DNA of 55,454 bases from Caldisericaceae bacterium. GTDB lineage: Bacteria > Caldisericota > Caldisericia > Caldisericales > Caldisericaceae. Location of the stretch: NCBI GenBank assembly GCA_036574215.1, contig JAINCR010000103.1, positions 1-55,454 on the forward strand, read 5' to 3'. Each line of letters begins with the position of its first letter. Positions within the stretch are counted from its first letter, which is position 1. Below, piece after piece: positions 43,127-51,357 of this stretch. Below the pieces are notes generated by a model. It ran no database searches, was not told the DNA's origin, and worked only from the letters and a program-made list of their open reading frames with translations. Position numbers and translations under genes: made by a program.

Positions 43127-43699
43127 TTAATATTGTTTAATTTCTTTAACATAATAACTTATAACAATTTTTCCATATGTTTTTTCTTTAAATTTACGCA
43201 GAATAAAATCACCTTCATACATATCCAAAAGTTTCTCGTAAATCGCATGCTCAACGATAACAACTGCAAATTCGGCAAGATACTTGAAAAAACACAATTT
43301 TTCTAAGGTTAAACTGGATAATAGAGTCTTATAAGGGGGATCAAGAAAAACAAAATCAAAAAAGACATCCTCATTAAAATTTCTTAAAAATTTAAAAACG
43401 TCCTCTTTAAAAATTTTTATTTGCTTTTCAATTCCAAACTTCTTTATATTTTTAAAAATAGTATTTACCGCCTCATGATTTTTTTCAACAAAATAAGCAA
43501 ATTTTGAGCCTTCACTTATCGCTTCAATTCCAACTGCACCAGAGCCTGCAAATAAATCGAGGAAAGTTTTACCTACAATTTCAAAACGGATAACATCAAA
43601 AATTGCTTCTCTCACTCTATCAGAAGTGGGCCTAAGAGTAAGATGCCTTGGTGGAGAAATGAGTTCTATTCCTTTAAATGCACCTGAAACTATTCTCAT
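43127..43699 (-). CDS. rsmD: 16S rRNA (guanine(966)-N2)-methyltransferase RsmD
   Basis: 190 residues. MRIVSGAFKGIELISPPRH and RPTSDRVREAIFDVI are the characteristic N-terminal signature; FLDLFAGSGAVGIEAISEG binds SAM and FVFLDPPYKT is the catalytic DPPY-type motif. It methylates G966 of 16S rRNA. The start codon shares a base with the recG stop; recG-rsmD order is frequent in bacteria. Confidence 0.94.
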   Translation of the reverse strand: MRIVSGAFKGIELISPPRHLTLRPTSDRVREAIFDVIRFEIVGKTFLDLFAGSGAVGIEAISEGSKFAYFVEKNHEAVNTIFKNIKKFGIEKQIKIFKEDVFKFLRNFNEDVFFDFVFLDPPYKTLLSSLTLEKLCFFKYLAEFAVVIVEHAIYEKLLDMYEGDFILRKFKEKTYGKIVISYYVKEIKQY

Positions 43700-46062
43700 T
43701 AGCCTACCTCAATAAGCAAAATAGCATCTTCATACTTTTTTGAAATTATCCTCTTAAGTTCTTCAACACGCTCTTCTTCCCACGTTATCTCTTTATTTAT
43801 CATCGATAAAGCTTCACTTCGAGCTTGCTCAAGTAAAGTAATACTATCTTCTTGCATAAGAGAATATAAGTGCAAATTTGATAAACCAGATTGTTTTGTC
43901 CCAAAAATCTCACCTTCCCCCCGCAGGCGCAAGTCCTCCTCTGCAACTTCAAAACCATTATTTGTTTTCTCTAATATTCTCAATCTCTCAACACTCTCTT
44001 TTGAAGGAGTTCTTACAATAAGCAAGCAGTAGGATTGAAGGTCACTTCTTCCAACACGACCTCTCAATTGATGCAAAGTTGCAAGCCCAAAACGATCTGC
44101 ATCTTCAACAACAATTACTGTTGCATCTTTGACATCAACTCCAACTTCAACTACAGTTGTTGAAACAATTGCCTGAATATCACCATTTTTAAAATCATCA
44201 ATGACTTTCTGTTTATCAACCGAAGGCATCGCACCATGCAATTTTGCAATTTTATAATTCTTAAGATGTGTGTTTTTCAATTTATTAAAAAGTGTCTCAA
44301 CCGATTTTACTTCTAAAGAATCTGAATCCTCAATTAATGGGCAAACTATGTAAGCTTTATGGCCTTTATTAAGCTCTTCTTGAACAAGGGAATAAGGACT
44401 TTCTTCATCATTTAAGAATACCTTCGTTATAACTGGCTTTCTTCCTTTAGGTAAAACTCTTATTTCACTTATATCCAAATCACCATACAAAGTTAAAGCA
44501 AGAGTTCTTGGAATAGGGGTTGCACTCATAACAAGGGTGTGAGGTTGTATGGCTTTATTCTTTAATGCCCCTCTTTGCATAACACCAAACCGATGTTGCT
44601 CGTCAACAACAACAAGGCCAAGCTTCTTAAACGATACGTCTTCCTCAATTAGAGCATGGGTTCCAATAATTATATCAATATTCCCATTTTGAAGATCATC
44701 GAGTATTTTCAACCTCTCTTTTCTTTTTGTGCTTGAGGTCAATAAAGCAATGTTCATATTGAGATTTTTAAAAATATTGAGTGCATTTTTGAAAGTTTGC
44801 TCTGCGAGAATCTCGGTAGGACTCATTATCGCTGATTGAAAACCATTTTTATAGGCAACATAGGAAGCAAAAAGAGCAACAACAGTTTTACCAGAGCCTA
44901 CATCGCCGTGAATTAATCTATTCATAGGATGATGAGAAGAAAAATCCTTTAGTATGTGAGACATTGTCTTTAGTTGGTCGGAAGTTAATTCAAAAGGTAG
45001 CAAAGAAGAAAACTCATCAATAAAAGAATTTTTAGTTGTAAAAGCATAACCTTCAAGTTTTTTAAAAGTCCTTTTTCTATTCAGAAGTAAATACTGGAGT
45101 TCAAACAATTCATTAAAAATAAGTCTTTTCTTTGATTTACTTATATCCTGAAATGATTGTGGAAAATGTATGTTTCTTATAGCAAAATCTAAATCCACCA
45201 AGTTATTCCTTTCCAAAACCTGCTTATCAATATAATCAAAAATTTTGTATGGAATTGAGTCTATAAAATTCTTAATTTTAGACCTCATTACTTTTTCGTT
45301 TAAACCTTCTGTTAAAGAATAAATCGGGGTAATTCTTAAAGCATTTAAAGGCTCTTTTCCTTCTTCTACAATTTCATACGCTGGTGAAGGCATTTCCCAC
45401 TTGCCGTAAGAAAATTGAACCTTGCCATAAAGGTAAAGCTCCATTCCTACTTTGAAAATCTTTTTTAGATAACCTTGGTTAAACCAAACAGCAATTATAA
45501 AACCCGTTCCATCAGTTGCAAGGACAGTTAAAATATTCAATTTGCCTTTTTTTTCTTCAATATTTCTTATTCTTACCTTTAGCAGAGCATTTTCGCCTGT
45601 TGTAAGATTCACGATTTTTTTAACATCTCTTAAATCTAAATATTCTCTTGGAAAATACATGAGTAAGTCGTAAGCAGTTTCTATACGAAGTTTGTATAGT
45701 TTTTTAGCAAGCTCAGGTCCAATTCCTTTTACATACTGAACGGGGATAAAAAGTTCAGATAGTTTTGTTTTCTTTAAACTATTTTCTACTTCATTTGAGA
45801 TTTTAGATTGCCTAACGTGGCTATCTTTCTTTAAATTAGATTCAATTAAAGACAAACATTCCCTAATGATAATTTTTCTTTCTTCGGAAGTCCTCTCATC
45901 GTAATCTTTAAAAAGTTTTGTTAACTTTCTTTTTAGGTTTACATCATCTAAATCAGTAAGAGATTTCAGAATAAATTTATCCAAACCTCCAATTACAGCA
46001 TCGTTATTGCAACCACGTTTAAGTTCAAGTCTAAGTGGATTAGTAAGTTTTTCAAAATTCAT
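43699..46062 (-). CDS. recG: ATP-dependent DNA helicase RecG
   Basis: 787 residues, longer than the E. coli enzyme (about 690) by an N-terminal helical extension of about 100 residues, as in Thermotoga RecG. A helix-hairpin-helix/wedge OB domain follows (YVKGIGPELAKKLYKL, DLLMYFPREYLDLRD). Helicase motifs: IHGDVGSGKTVVALFA, VVDEQHRFGVMQR, MSATPIPRTLALTLYG and a C-terminal HQLRGRVGRS. It remodels stalled forks and Holliday junctions. A 4-base overlap links it to deoB. Confidence 0.96.
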   Translation of the reverse strand: MNFEKLTNPLRLELKRGCNNDAVIGGLDKFILKSLTDLDDVNLKRKLTKLFKDYDERTSEERKIIIRECLSLIESNLKKDSHVRQSKISNEVENSLKKTKLSELFIPVQYVKGIGPELAKKLYKLRIETAYDLLMYFPREYLDLRDVKKIVNLTTGENALLKVRIRNIEEKKGKLNILTVLATDGTGFIIAVWFNQGYLKKIFKVGMELYLYGKVQFSYGKWEMPSPAYEIVEEGKEPLNALRITPIYSLTEGLNEKVMRSKIKNFIDSIPYKIFDYIDKQVLERNNLVDLDFAIRNIHFPQSFQDISKSKKRLIFNELFELQYLLLNRKRTFKKLEGYAFTTKNSFIDEFSSLLPFELTSDQLKTMSHILKDFSSHHPMNRLIHGDVGSGKTVVALFASYVAYKNGFQSAIMSPTEILAEQTFKNALNIFKNLNMNIALLTSSTKRKERLKILDDLQNGNIDIIIGTHALIEEDVSFKKLGLVVVDEQHRFGVMQRGALKNKAIQPHTLVMSATPIPRTLALTLYGDLDISEIRVLPKGRKPVITKVFLNDEESPYSLVQEELNKGHKAYIVCPLIEDSDSLEVKSVETLFNKLKNTHLKNYKIAKLHGAMPSVDKQKVIDDFKNGDIQAIVSTTVVEVGVDVKDATVIVVEDADRFGLATLHQLRGRVGRSDLQSYCLLIVRTPSKESVERLRILEKTNNGFEVAEEDLRLRGEGEIFGTKQSGLSNLHLYSLMQEDSITLLEQARSEALSMINKEITWEEERVEELKRIISKKYEDAILLIEVG

Positions 46063-47228
46063 TTATAAATTAGATTTAAAAAACTCTCTCCATTAATTCT
46101 TTCCACGTTAAAGATCTCAGAAATCGTTGCAGAAATGTCGGCAATTGATTTACGTAAACCTAGGTTAACATTAGGTTGGATATGTTTCCCATATACTATT
46201 AGAGGAGTAAATTCTCTTGTATGGTCGGTATGATTCTTAAAGGTAGGATCACAGCCATGGTCTGCTGTTATCAAAAACATATCGTAGTCCTTCAAACCAT
46301 TAAGTATTTTAGGTAGATAATTATCCACATCTTTCAAACCTTTTCCATACGATACAAAATCTCTTCTGTGCCCCCAATTTGCATCAAATTCAACAAGATT
46401 CGTAAAAATAATGCCATGGTAATCTTTATTTATCTCTTGAATAGTTTTCTCAAGACCATCGGTATTGTTATCGGTATGAACGGATTCAGTTAGACCTGTT
46501 CCTGCAAACAGATCATGGATTTTTCCAATTCCAACTACATTTAATCCCTTTTCCTTAATAAGATCAAGCACGGTTTTGTGAGGTGGCTTTACGGCATAAT
46601 CCCTTCTTTCCGAAGTCCGAATAAAACCAGTTTCTAAAGATCCTACAAATGGACGAGCAATAACCCTTGCAACTTCATGTTCACCAATGCAAACCTCAAA
46701 CCTTGCAATCTCGCACATTCTGTATAACTCTTCAAGTGGAATTACATCTTTGTGGGCTGCAATTTGAAACACAGAGTCTGCAGATGTATAAACAATTGGA
46801 TTTCCAGTTTTTTTATGTTCTTCATAAAACTCTTTTATGATTTCTGTGCCAGAAGCAGGTTTGTTTCCAATCACTTTTTTATGAGTTAATGCCTCAAATT
46901 TTTCAATAACCTCTTTAGGAAACCCATTTGGATATGTAGGAAAAGCCTTTTTTAGAATTACACCAGTCATCTCCCAATGTCCACTAATTGAATCCTTCCC
47001 TTTAGAATTTTCTTTTAATCTTCCATATGAAGCGATATAATTTCCAGGTTCATTGAAAATTACACCACGCAAACCCAATTTTTCAAGATTTGGAAAAGTT
47101 AAATCCGGATTGTATTGAATCGTATGTAAAAGGGTGTTTGCTCCCCAATCACCGTATTCAATAGCATCTTCTGCTTCACCTGCACCGACGCTATCAAGCA
47201 CTAAAATTATAACTCTTTTAATTTCCAT
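46059..47228 (-). CDS. deoB: Phosphopentomutase
   Basis: 389 residues of the alkaline-phosphatase superfamily. It interconverts (deoxy)ribose 1- and 5-phosphate. Metal/catalytic signatures: VIILVLDSVGAGEAEDA, KGKDSISGHWEMTG, SADSVFQIAAHKD (phospho-Thr region), and TADHGCDPTFKNHTDHTREF. GGGAGGTAGCA places the start at the ATG at 47228 and not at the ATG six codons earlier. Its product feeds DeoC, encoded at the other end of the window. Confidence 0.95.
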   Translation of the reverse strand: MEIKRVIILVLDSVGAGEAEDAIEYGDWGANTLLHTIQYNPDLTFPNLEKLGLRGVIFNEPGNYIASYGRLKENSKGKDSISGHWEMTGVILKKAFPTYPNGFPKEVIEKFEALTHKKVIGNKPASGTEIIKEFYEEHKKTGNPIVYTSADSVFQIAAHKDVIPLEELYRMCEIARFEVCIGEHEVARVIARPFVGSLETGFIRTSERRDYAVKPPHKTVLDLIKEKGLNVVGIGKIHDLFAGTGLTESVHTDNNTDGLEKTIQEINKDYHGIIFTNLVEFDANWGHRRDFVSYGKGLKDVDNYLPKILNGLKDYDMFLITADHGCDPTFKNHTDHTREFTPLIVYGKHIQPNVNLGLRKSIADISATISEIFNVERINGESFLNLIYK

Positions 47229-47261
47229 TGCTACCTCCCATTGCATAACATCGCTTTTATT

Positions 47262-47267
47262 ATTATA
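47262..47267 (-). promoter_or_regulatory. -10 box of the deoB operon
   Basis: Minus-strand TATAAT 33 bases before the deoB ATG, with a GGGAGG ribosome site between. The -35 box is weak (GTTTTC at 17 bases). Confidence 0.5.
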
Positions 47268-47291
47268 ATTAAATTGACTGTTTTGAAAACT

Positions 47292-47320
47292 TTTTGCTTT
47301 TAAGATATTTTAGTTAAAAT
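47292..47320 (+). promoter_or_regulatory. Promoter of the lipoyl-transfer gene, leaderless
   Basis: TAAAAT (47315-47320) lies 7 bases before the ATG; TTTTGC (47292-47297) is a weak -35 at 17 bases. No ribosome site is present, so the mRNA should start at the ATG. Confidence 0.5.
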
Positions 47321-47327
47321 TATAAAG

Positions 47328-48128
47328 ATGTTTAGATTAATCGATACCAAAGAAAACAATGGAGCATTTAACATGGCAATAGATGAAGCCCTGTTAATTG
47401 CCCAAGCAAAATATGGTTCAAGTCCCGTTTTGAGGGTTTACAAATTTGTTCCTCCAACTCTTTCAATTGGCTATTTTCAATCGGCAATTAAAGAAGTTGA
47501 TTTTGAAAGTTTAACAAAAAAAGGTTATGGTTTTGTAAGAAGACCCACAGGAGGAAAAGCTGTCCTACACGACAGAGAATTAACATACAGTATTACAATT
47601 ACATACCCACATAGAATACTCAAGATGAACCTGTTAGATTCATTTCACCACCTTTCAACAGGGATAATAAAAGCAATAGAATACCTTGGAGGAAACGCAT
47701 ACTTTTCTAAAAAAGAGGACAAGAATTTTTCTAATCCTTCTTGCTTTGCTTCTCCAACGTTTTCTGATATCTTACTTAATGAAAAAAAGGTTGTAGGTTC
47801 AGCACAGATGAGAAACAAAATTGGTTTGTTGCAGCACGGTTCAATAATTTATGAGGTTGATGTAAGAGACATTTTTGAGTGCTTCAATCTTGAAGAAAAA
47901 ACAAGGCAAAGACTTATAGAGGATGGTCAAAATAAAATTACTTCACTCTCACAAGAATTAAAAAGAAAAATAACCTTTGAAGATGTTAAAATTAACTTAA
48001 TCAAAGGCATGCAAGAAATTCTAAACGAAGAGATTGTTGAAAGTAAATTAACTTCTTTAGAACTTGATATTGCATACGATTTATATAAAAACAAGTATAA
48101 TACTAAAGAATGGAATTTTAAAAGATGA
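47328..48128 (+). CDS. LipM/LplA-family lipoyl or octanoyl transferase
   Basis: 266 residues of the biotin/lipoate protein ligase fold. LRVYKFVPPTLSIGYFQ, VRRPTGGKAVLHDRELTYS and KKVVGSAQMRNKIGLLQHGS contain the conserved Arg-Arg-Thr-Gly-Gly and lysine. NPSCFASPTFSD has a Cys at the site used as the acyl-thioester nucleophile by LipM octanoyltransferases, favouring that function over ATP-dependent ligation. It lacks the extra C-terminal domain of E. coli LplA. It heads the plus-strand run that continues with secreted foldase genes. Confidence 0.85.
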   Translation: MFRLIDTKENNGAFNMAIDEALLIAQAKYGSSPVLRVYKFVPPTLSIGYFQSAIKEVDFESLTKKGYGFVRRPTGGKAVLHDRELTYSITITYPHRILKMNLLDSFHHLSTGIIKAIEYLGGNAYFSKKEDKNFSNPSCFASPTFSDILLNEKKVVGSAQMRNKIGLLQHGSIIYEVDVRDIFECFNLEEKTRQRLIEDGQNKITSLSQELKRKITFEDVKINLIKGMQEILNEEIVESKLTSLELDIAYDLYKNKYNTKEWNFKR

Positions 48129-48138
48129 GAGGTGAAAT

Positions 48139-49731
48139 ATGGGAAAAGAAAGTAAAATTAGACAACTTAGAAAACAGGGTAAAATACCTAAAGTTGTGCA
48201 TAATAGGAAGCCTTCTAGGTTAGCAAGAATTATTGTTCCGATATTAATATTTCTTTTTATTTTTGGAATAGTATCATCTGTATGGGGGTATGTTGAAAAA
48301 GATACAGTTGCAAAGGTCGGAAGAGAAAGCATTACATTTAACCAAGTAGACCAGTATCTAAATTACTATAAAGATCTCTACAGCCAGCTTGGACAAACAC
48401 TAACTGCCGCACAAGAACAACAATTCAAAGAGAGTATTATTAATAACCTCATTGAAGAATCCCTTCTGGTCCAGTATGCAAAAGACCACAATCTAAAAGC
48501 AGACGAAGCAACTTATAAGAAAAACTTAAGCGATCAAATTAATAGTTATATCGACCAGCAAAAAAAGCAAATTGGGGAAGCTAATTTTAATAATTATGTA
48601 ACTGCTCAATACGGTTCTCTTGATGCATTCAAAACATACCTTGAGAAGGTCTTTGGACCATCAGTTGAAAGACCATTACTTGCCGATGCCGCATTAAATG
48701 ATAAGAACAAAGACATTAAAGTAACAGACGAGGAAATTAAAAAGTTTTTCAATTCTGTTAAAGAAGTCTCTGCAGAGCATTTACTTGTTTTGTTACCAAA
48801 TAATAGGGCTGAACAAATAGCAAATGATATTTTAAAAGAGATTAACGAGAAAAAATCAACAAAAGATTTTAACTTCAAGATTTTTGCAGAGAATAAAGTC
48901 AAGGAAATAAACGACAAAGAAGGTAAAGAAGTTTTAAAGTATGAAAACCTTGGATATTTTGGAAAAGGAGTTATGGTTAAAGAATTCGAAGATGCCGTTT
49001 TTAATGAAAATGTAAAAGTGGGAGACATTATAGGTCCTGTAAAAACAGAATACGGATTTCATATCATCCATATCTTGGGGGAAAAGACAGTTCAGGAAAC
49101 ATACGATCAACCAGAAAAAGTCAATGTGAGGATGGTCAAATTTAATTTTACTCCAAATGATAGTAAATCACAAGATTTAGCGTACACCTCAGCAAATAGC
49201 ATATCAATCCAAACAAAAAGGGGAATGGACTTTATTGAAGCAGTAAAAAGATTCTCACAGGATGAAGCAACAAAAAACAACAATGGAGAAACAGGATACT
49301 TTACTAAAGAAGAAAGACCTGAGATATTCAACGCAGTAATTAAACTAAAGAAGGGAGAAATCACTTCCCCAATTAAAACTCAAGATGGTTATGTTGTTGC
49401 ACAGTTAATCGATATTCAACCTGCTAAAGAAGCTACACTCGCTGACAAAGATACCTACGCAAAGGTAAAAGACGAGCTCATAAACGTAAAGAAGCAAGAG
49501 GTTAAAAAGGCATTCATTGAAGAACTTAAAAAACAATACGGAGTAAGGACAACAAATCCTGGAAGAATTATTGCTAATTTCTTAAGAAAATTTGTTGCAA
49601 CTCCATTCAACAATTTACAAGCTTGGATAAATAGCTTATCCAAATCATCTACTATCACCCCTTCTAACCCTAGCACAGGAACAGATGGGACTGAACCTCT
49701 ACAACCCATAAACCCTTCTTCAGGAAGCTAA
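48139..49731 (+). CDS. Membrane-anchored peptidyl-prolyl isomerase (SurA/PrsA/PpiD-like)
   Basis: 530 residues. A basic cytosolic start (about 1-30) leads into a single membrane segment (about 32-52). The rest is external: a SurA-N-like chaperone region (about 55-185), a parvulin domain (about 210-320, VSAEHLLVLLPNN through KTEYGFHIIHIL), and a second parvulin-like repeat (about 335-430, ending IKTQDGYVVAQLID). The tail is Ser/Thr/Pro-rich (about 500-530). It helps fold exported proteins. GAGAGGTG precedes the ATG. Confidence 0.88.
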   Translation: MGKESKIRQLRKQGKIPKVVHNRKPSRLARIIVPILIFLFIFGIVSSVWGYVEKDTVAKVGRESITFNQVDQYLNYYKDLYSQLGQTLTAAQEQQFKESIINNLIEESLLVQYAKDHNLKADEATYKKNLSDQINSYIDQQKKQIGEANFNNYVTAQYGSLDAFKTYLEKVFGPSVERPLLADAALNDKNKDIKVTDEEIKKFFNSVKEVSAEHLLVLLPNNRAEQIANDILKEINEKKSTKDFNFKIFAENKVKEINDKEGKEVLKYENLGYFGKGVMVKEFEDAVFNENVKVGDIIGPVKTEYGFHIIHILGEKTVQETYDQPEKVNVRMVKFNFTPNDSKSQDLAYTSANSISIQTKRGMDFIEAVKRFSQDEATKNNNGETGYFTKEERPEIFNAVIKLKKGEITSPIKTQDGYVVAQLIDIQPAKEATLADKDTYAKVKDELINVKKQEVKKAFIEELKKQYGVRTTNPGRIIANFLRKFVATPFNNLQAWINSLSKSSTITPSNPSTGTDGTEPLQPINPSSGS

Positions 49732-49732
49732 C

Positions 49733-50575
49733 ATGAAAAGCAGTCAAACTTTTAAGAAAAAAAGGAAAATAAATATTAAAAAATTATTAATTCCTATCTT
49801 ATCACTATTGGTTATTGTTGCAATATTTATAAGTGTTTACACCTCGGTATTTTTGCCATGGAACAATGTGTTTCTTGAAGTTGATAAAAATAAAATAACT
49901 TACGATGAAATAAATTACCAAATTTACCTTGCAGCAAAAACTCTGAACGCACAGCTGCCTAGCCTCACTTCATCAGATCCAAAAGAACTCGTTGCAGCAA
50001 AGAATGTGTTGCAACTTGCATATGTAAATACCATTTCCGATACAATTCTTAAGAATTTATCGGAGAAAAACAATCTGAAGGTTTCACAAACTGAAATCAA
50101 TAACTACGTTAATAACCTAAAGGAAGAGATAGGAAAAGATTTTACCAATAAAGACCTTGCTCTTGAAGACTTCTTGATAACTATTAATGTAAGCAAGAAT
50201 TCTTTTCCTAAGATCGTAGAGAAACTTCTTTTAGCTAAAAAAGAAGAAGATGAACTTACCAAAAATATCTCAGTGAGCGAAAAAGAGGTTAAAGATTTTT
50301 ATAACGATTTCTGGACTGCCTATACCAGTGATCAAAACAAAAAAGATGCGTACTTTAAAGAAAACTACTCACTTATAGAGAAGGATGCGTTAACAAATAA
50401 GAAAAATAATTATGTAAACCAAACCCTTAGGCAAACACTAATTCGGGATAATATAAATTTAATAAAGGTTGATAACCCCTACAAAAAACTTATGAGGTTC
50501 TGGTATGGGACTTTCTTGGGAACAGATATTCCTGAAATCTATAGAATAACAAACATACAAGATCTTTTGACATGA
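49733..50575 (+). CDS. SurA-N-like exported protein without a PPIase domain
   Basis: 280 residues. A very basic N-terminus (1-20) is followed by a membrane segment (about 20-42) and an external helical region that starts VFLEVDKNKITYDEINYQIY, matching the opening of SurA/PpiD chaperone domains in the neighbouring foldase (VAKVGRESITFNQVDQYL). No parvulin repeat follows. It is likely a derived paralogue that kept only the chaperone part, perhaps as a partner of the preceding foldase. It begins 1 base after it and overlaps the next gene by 4 bases. Confidence 0.6.
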   Translation: MKSSQTFKKKRKINIKKLLIPILSLLVIVAIFISVYTSVFLPWNNVFLEVDKNKITYDEINYQIYLAAKTLNAQLPSLTSSDPKELVAAKNVLQLAYVNTISDTILKNLSEKNNLKVSQTEINNYVNNLKEEIGKDFTNKDLALEDFLITINVSKNSFPKIVEKLLLAKKEEDELTKNISVSEKEVKDFYNDFWTAYTSDQNKKDAYFKENYSLIEKDALTNKKNNYVNQTLRQTLIRDNINLIKVDNPYKKLMRFWYGTFLGTDIPEIYRITNIQDLLT

Positions 50576-51357
50576 AGAAAACACTGTTTACAATCGTAAT
50601 TCTCCTTGTAGTTTTTTTACTTATGTTTGTTGTTGAGGAGGTAGATGTTAGTGATAAAAGTTTAAATACAGGGGTTGCTGGTGCAAAGGTCAATAACTTC
50701 ATTACGGATCCATATGGGAAAACTGTTTTTTTGAATTTCTCATTTGCAAACCTTCTAAGCGTTGAAAGGATCGGTTACAAAACAACATTGGTCAAATTAC
50801 CATTTAGATTACTTTTTAGAAAAACTGATGTTCAATTAGAAGAAGGAGACGCTCAATACATTAAAGAGCAAATAAATTCATGGCTTGGAAGTGTTATAGA
50901 CTACAAATACACTTTCCAAAACATAACGAAAGATAAAAACTACACATTTACGCAGATAATTGATGGAGACAACATCTACACTAAAACCTTATATACCACA
51001 AATGAAAAAACTACTTCTTTAGAGATTTTTGTTTTAAATGGAAAGGTGTACACAAAAGAAGACGGTGGCTCACTAAGAGAAATTACAGAAAATAAAGAAG
51101 ATTTCTTAGATTCTAACTTAATTCTTATCCCTTTGTCAGATGTAATTTACGATTTCTTTTCTGAGGTTAATGAAAAAGTGATTTTTGAAAGCCCTCAAAA
51201 AATTGTTTTTATAGGTAAAAATGCTAATTTAACTATGGAACTATTAACCGACGGACAGCCAGAAAAATTTACTTTAGAAGTATTAATGCCTGTAGAAGAA
51301 ACCTCTATTTTAACAGTTGACTTAAAAAATACATCGGTGAGCATAAATGAAAACTGA
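50572..51357 (+). CDS. Exported or membrane-anchored protein of unknown function
   Basis: 261 residues; not recognised. An N-terminal hydrophobic segment (about 5-21) with a Lys-Lys start is a signal anchor or signal peptide without a lipobox cysteine. The rest is polar and beta-rich with alternating strands (TFTQIIDGDNIYTKTLY, SLEIFVLNGKVYTKEDGG), suggesting a lipoprotein-carrier-like or beta-sandwich fold. There are no cysteines or catalytic motif. It overlaps both neighbours, so it is probably made along with the foldase proteins and the degenerate DUF885 protein. Confidence 0.5.
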   Translation: MKKTLFTIVILLVVFLLMFVVEEVDVSDKSLNTGVAGAKVNNFITDPYGKTVFLNFSFANLLSVERIGYKTTLVKLPFRLLFRKTDVQLEEGDAQYIKEQINSWLGSVIDYKYTFQNITKDKNYTFTQIIDGDNIYTKTLYTTNEKTTSLEIFVLNGKVYTKEDGGSLREITENKEDFLDSNLILIPLSDVIYDFFSEVNEKVIFESPQKIVFIGKNANLTMELLTDGQPEKFTLEVLMPVEETSILTVDLKNTSVSINEN

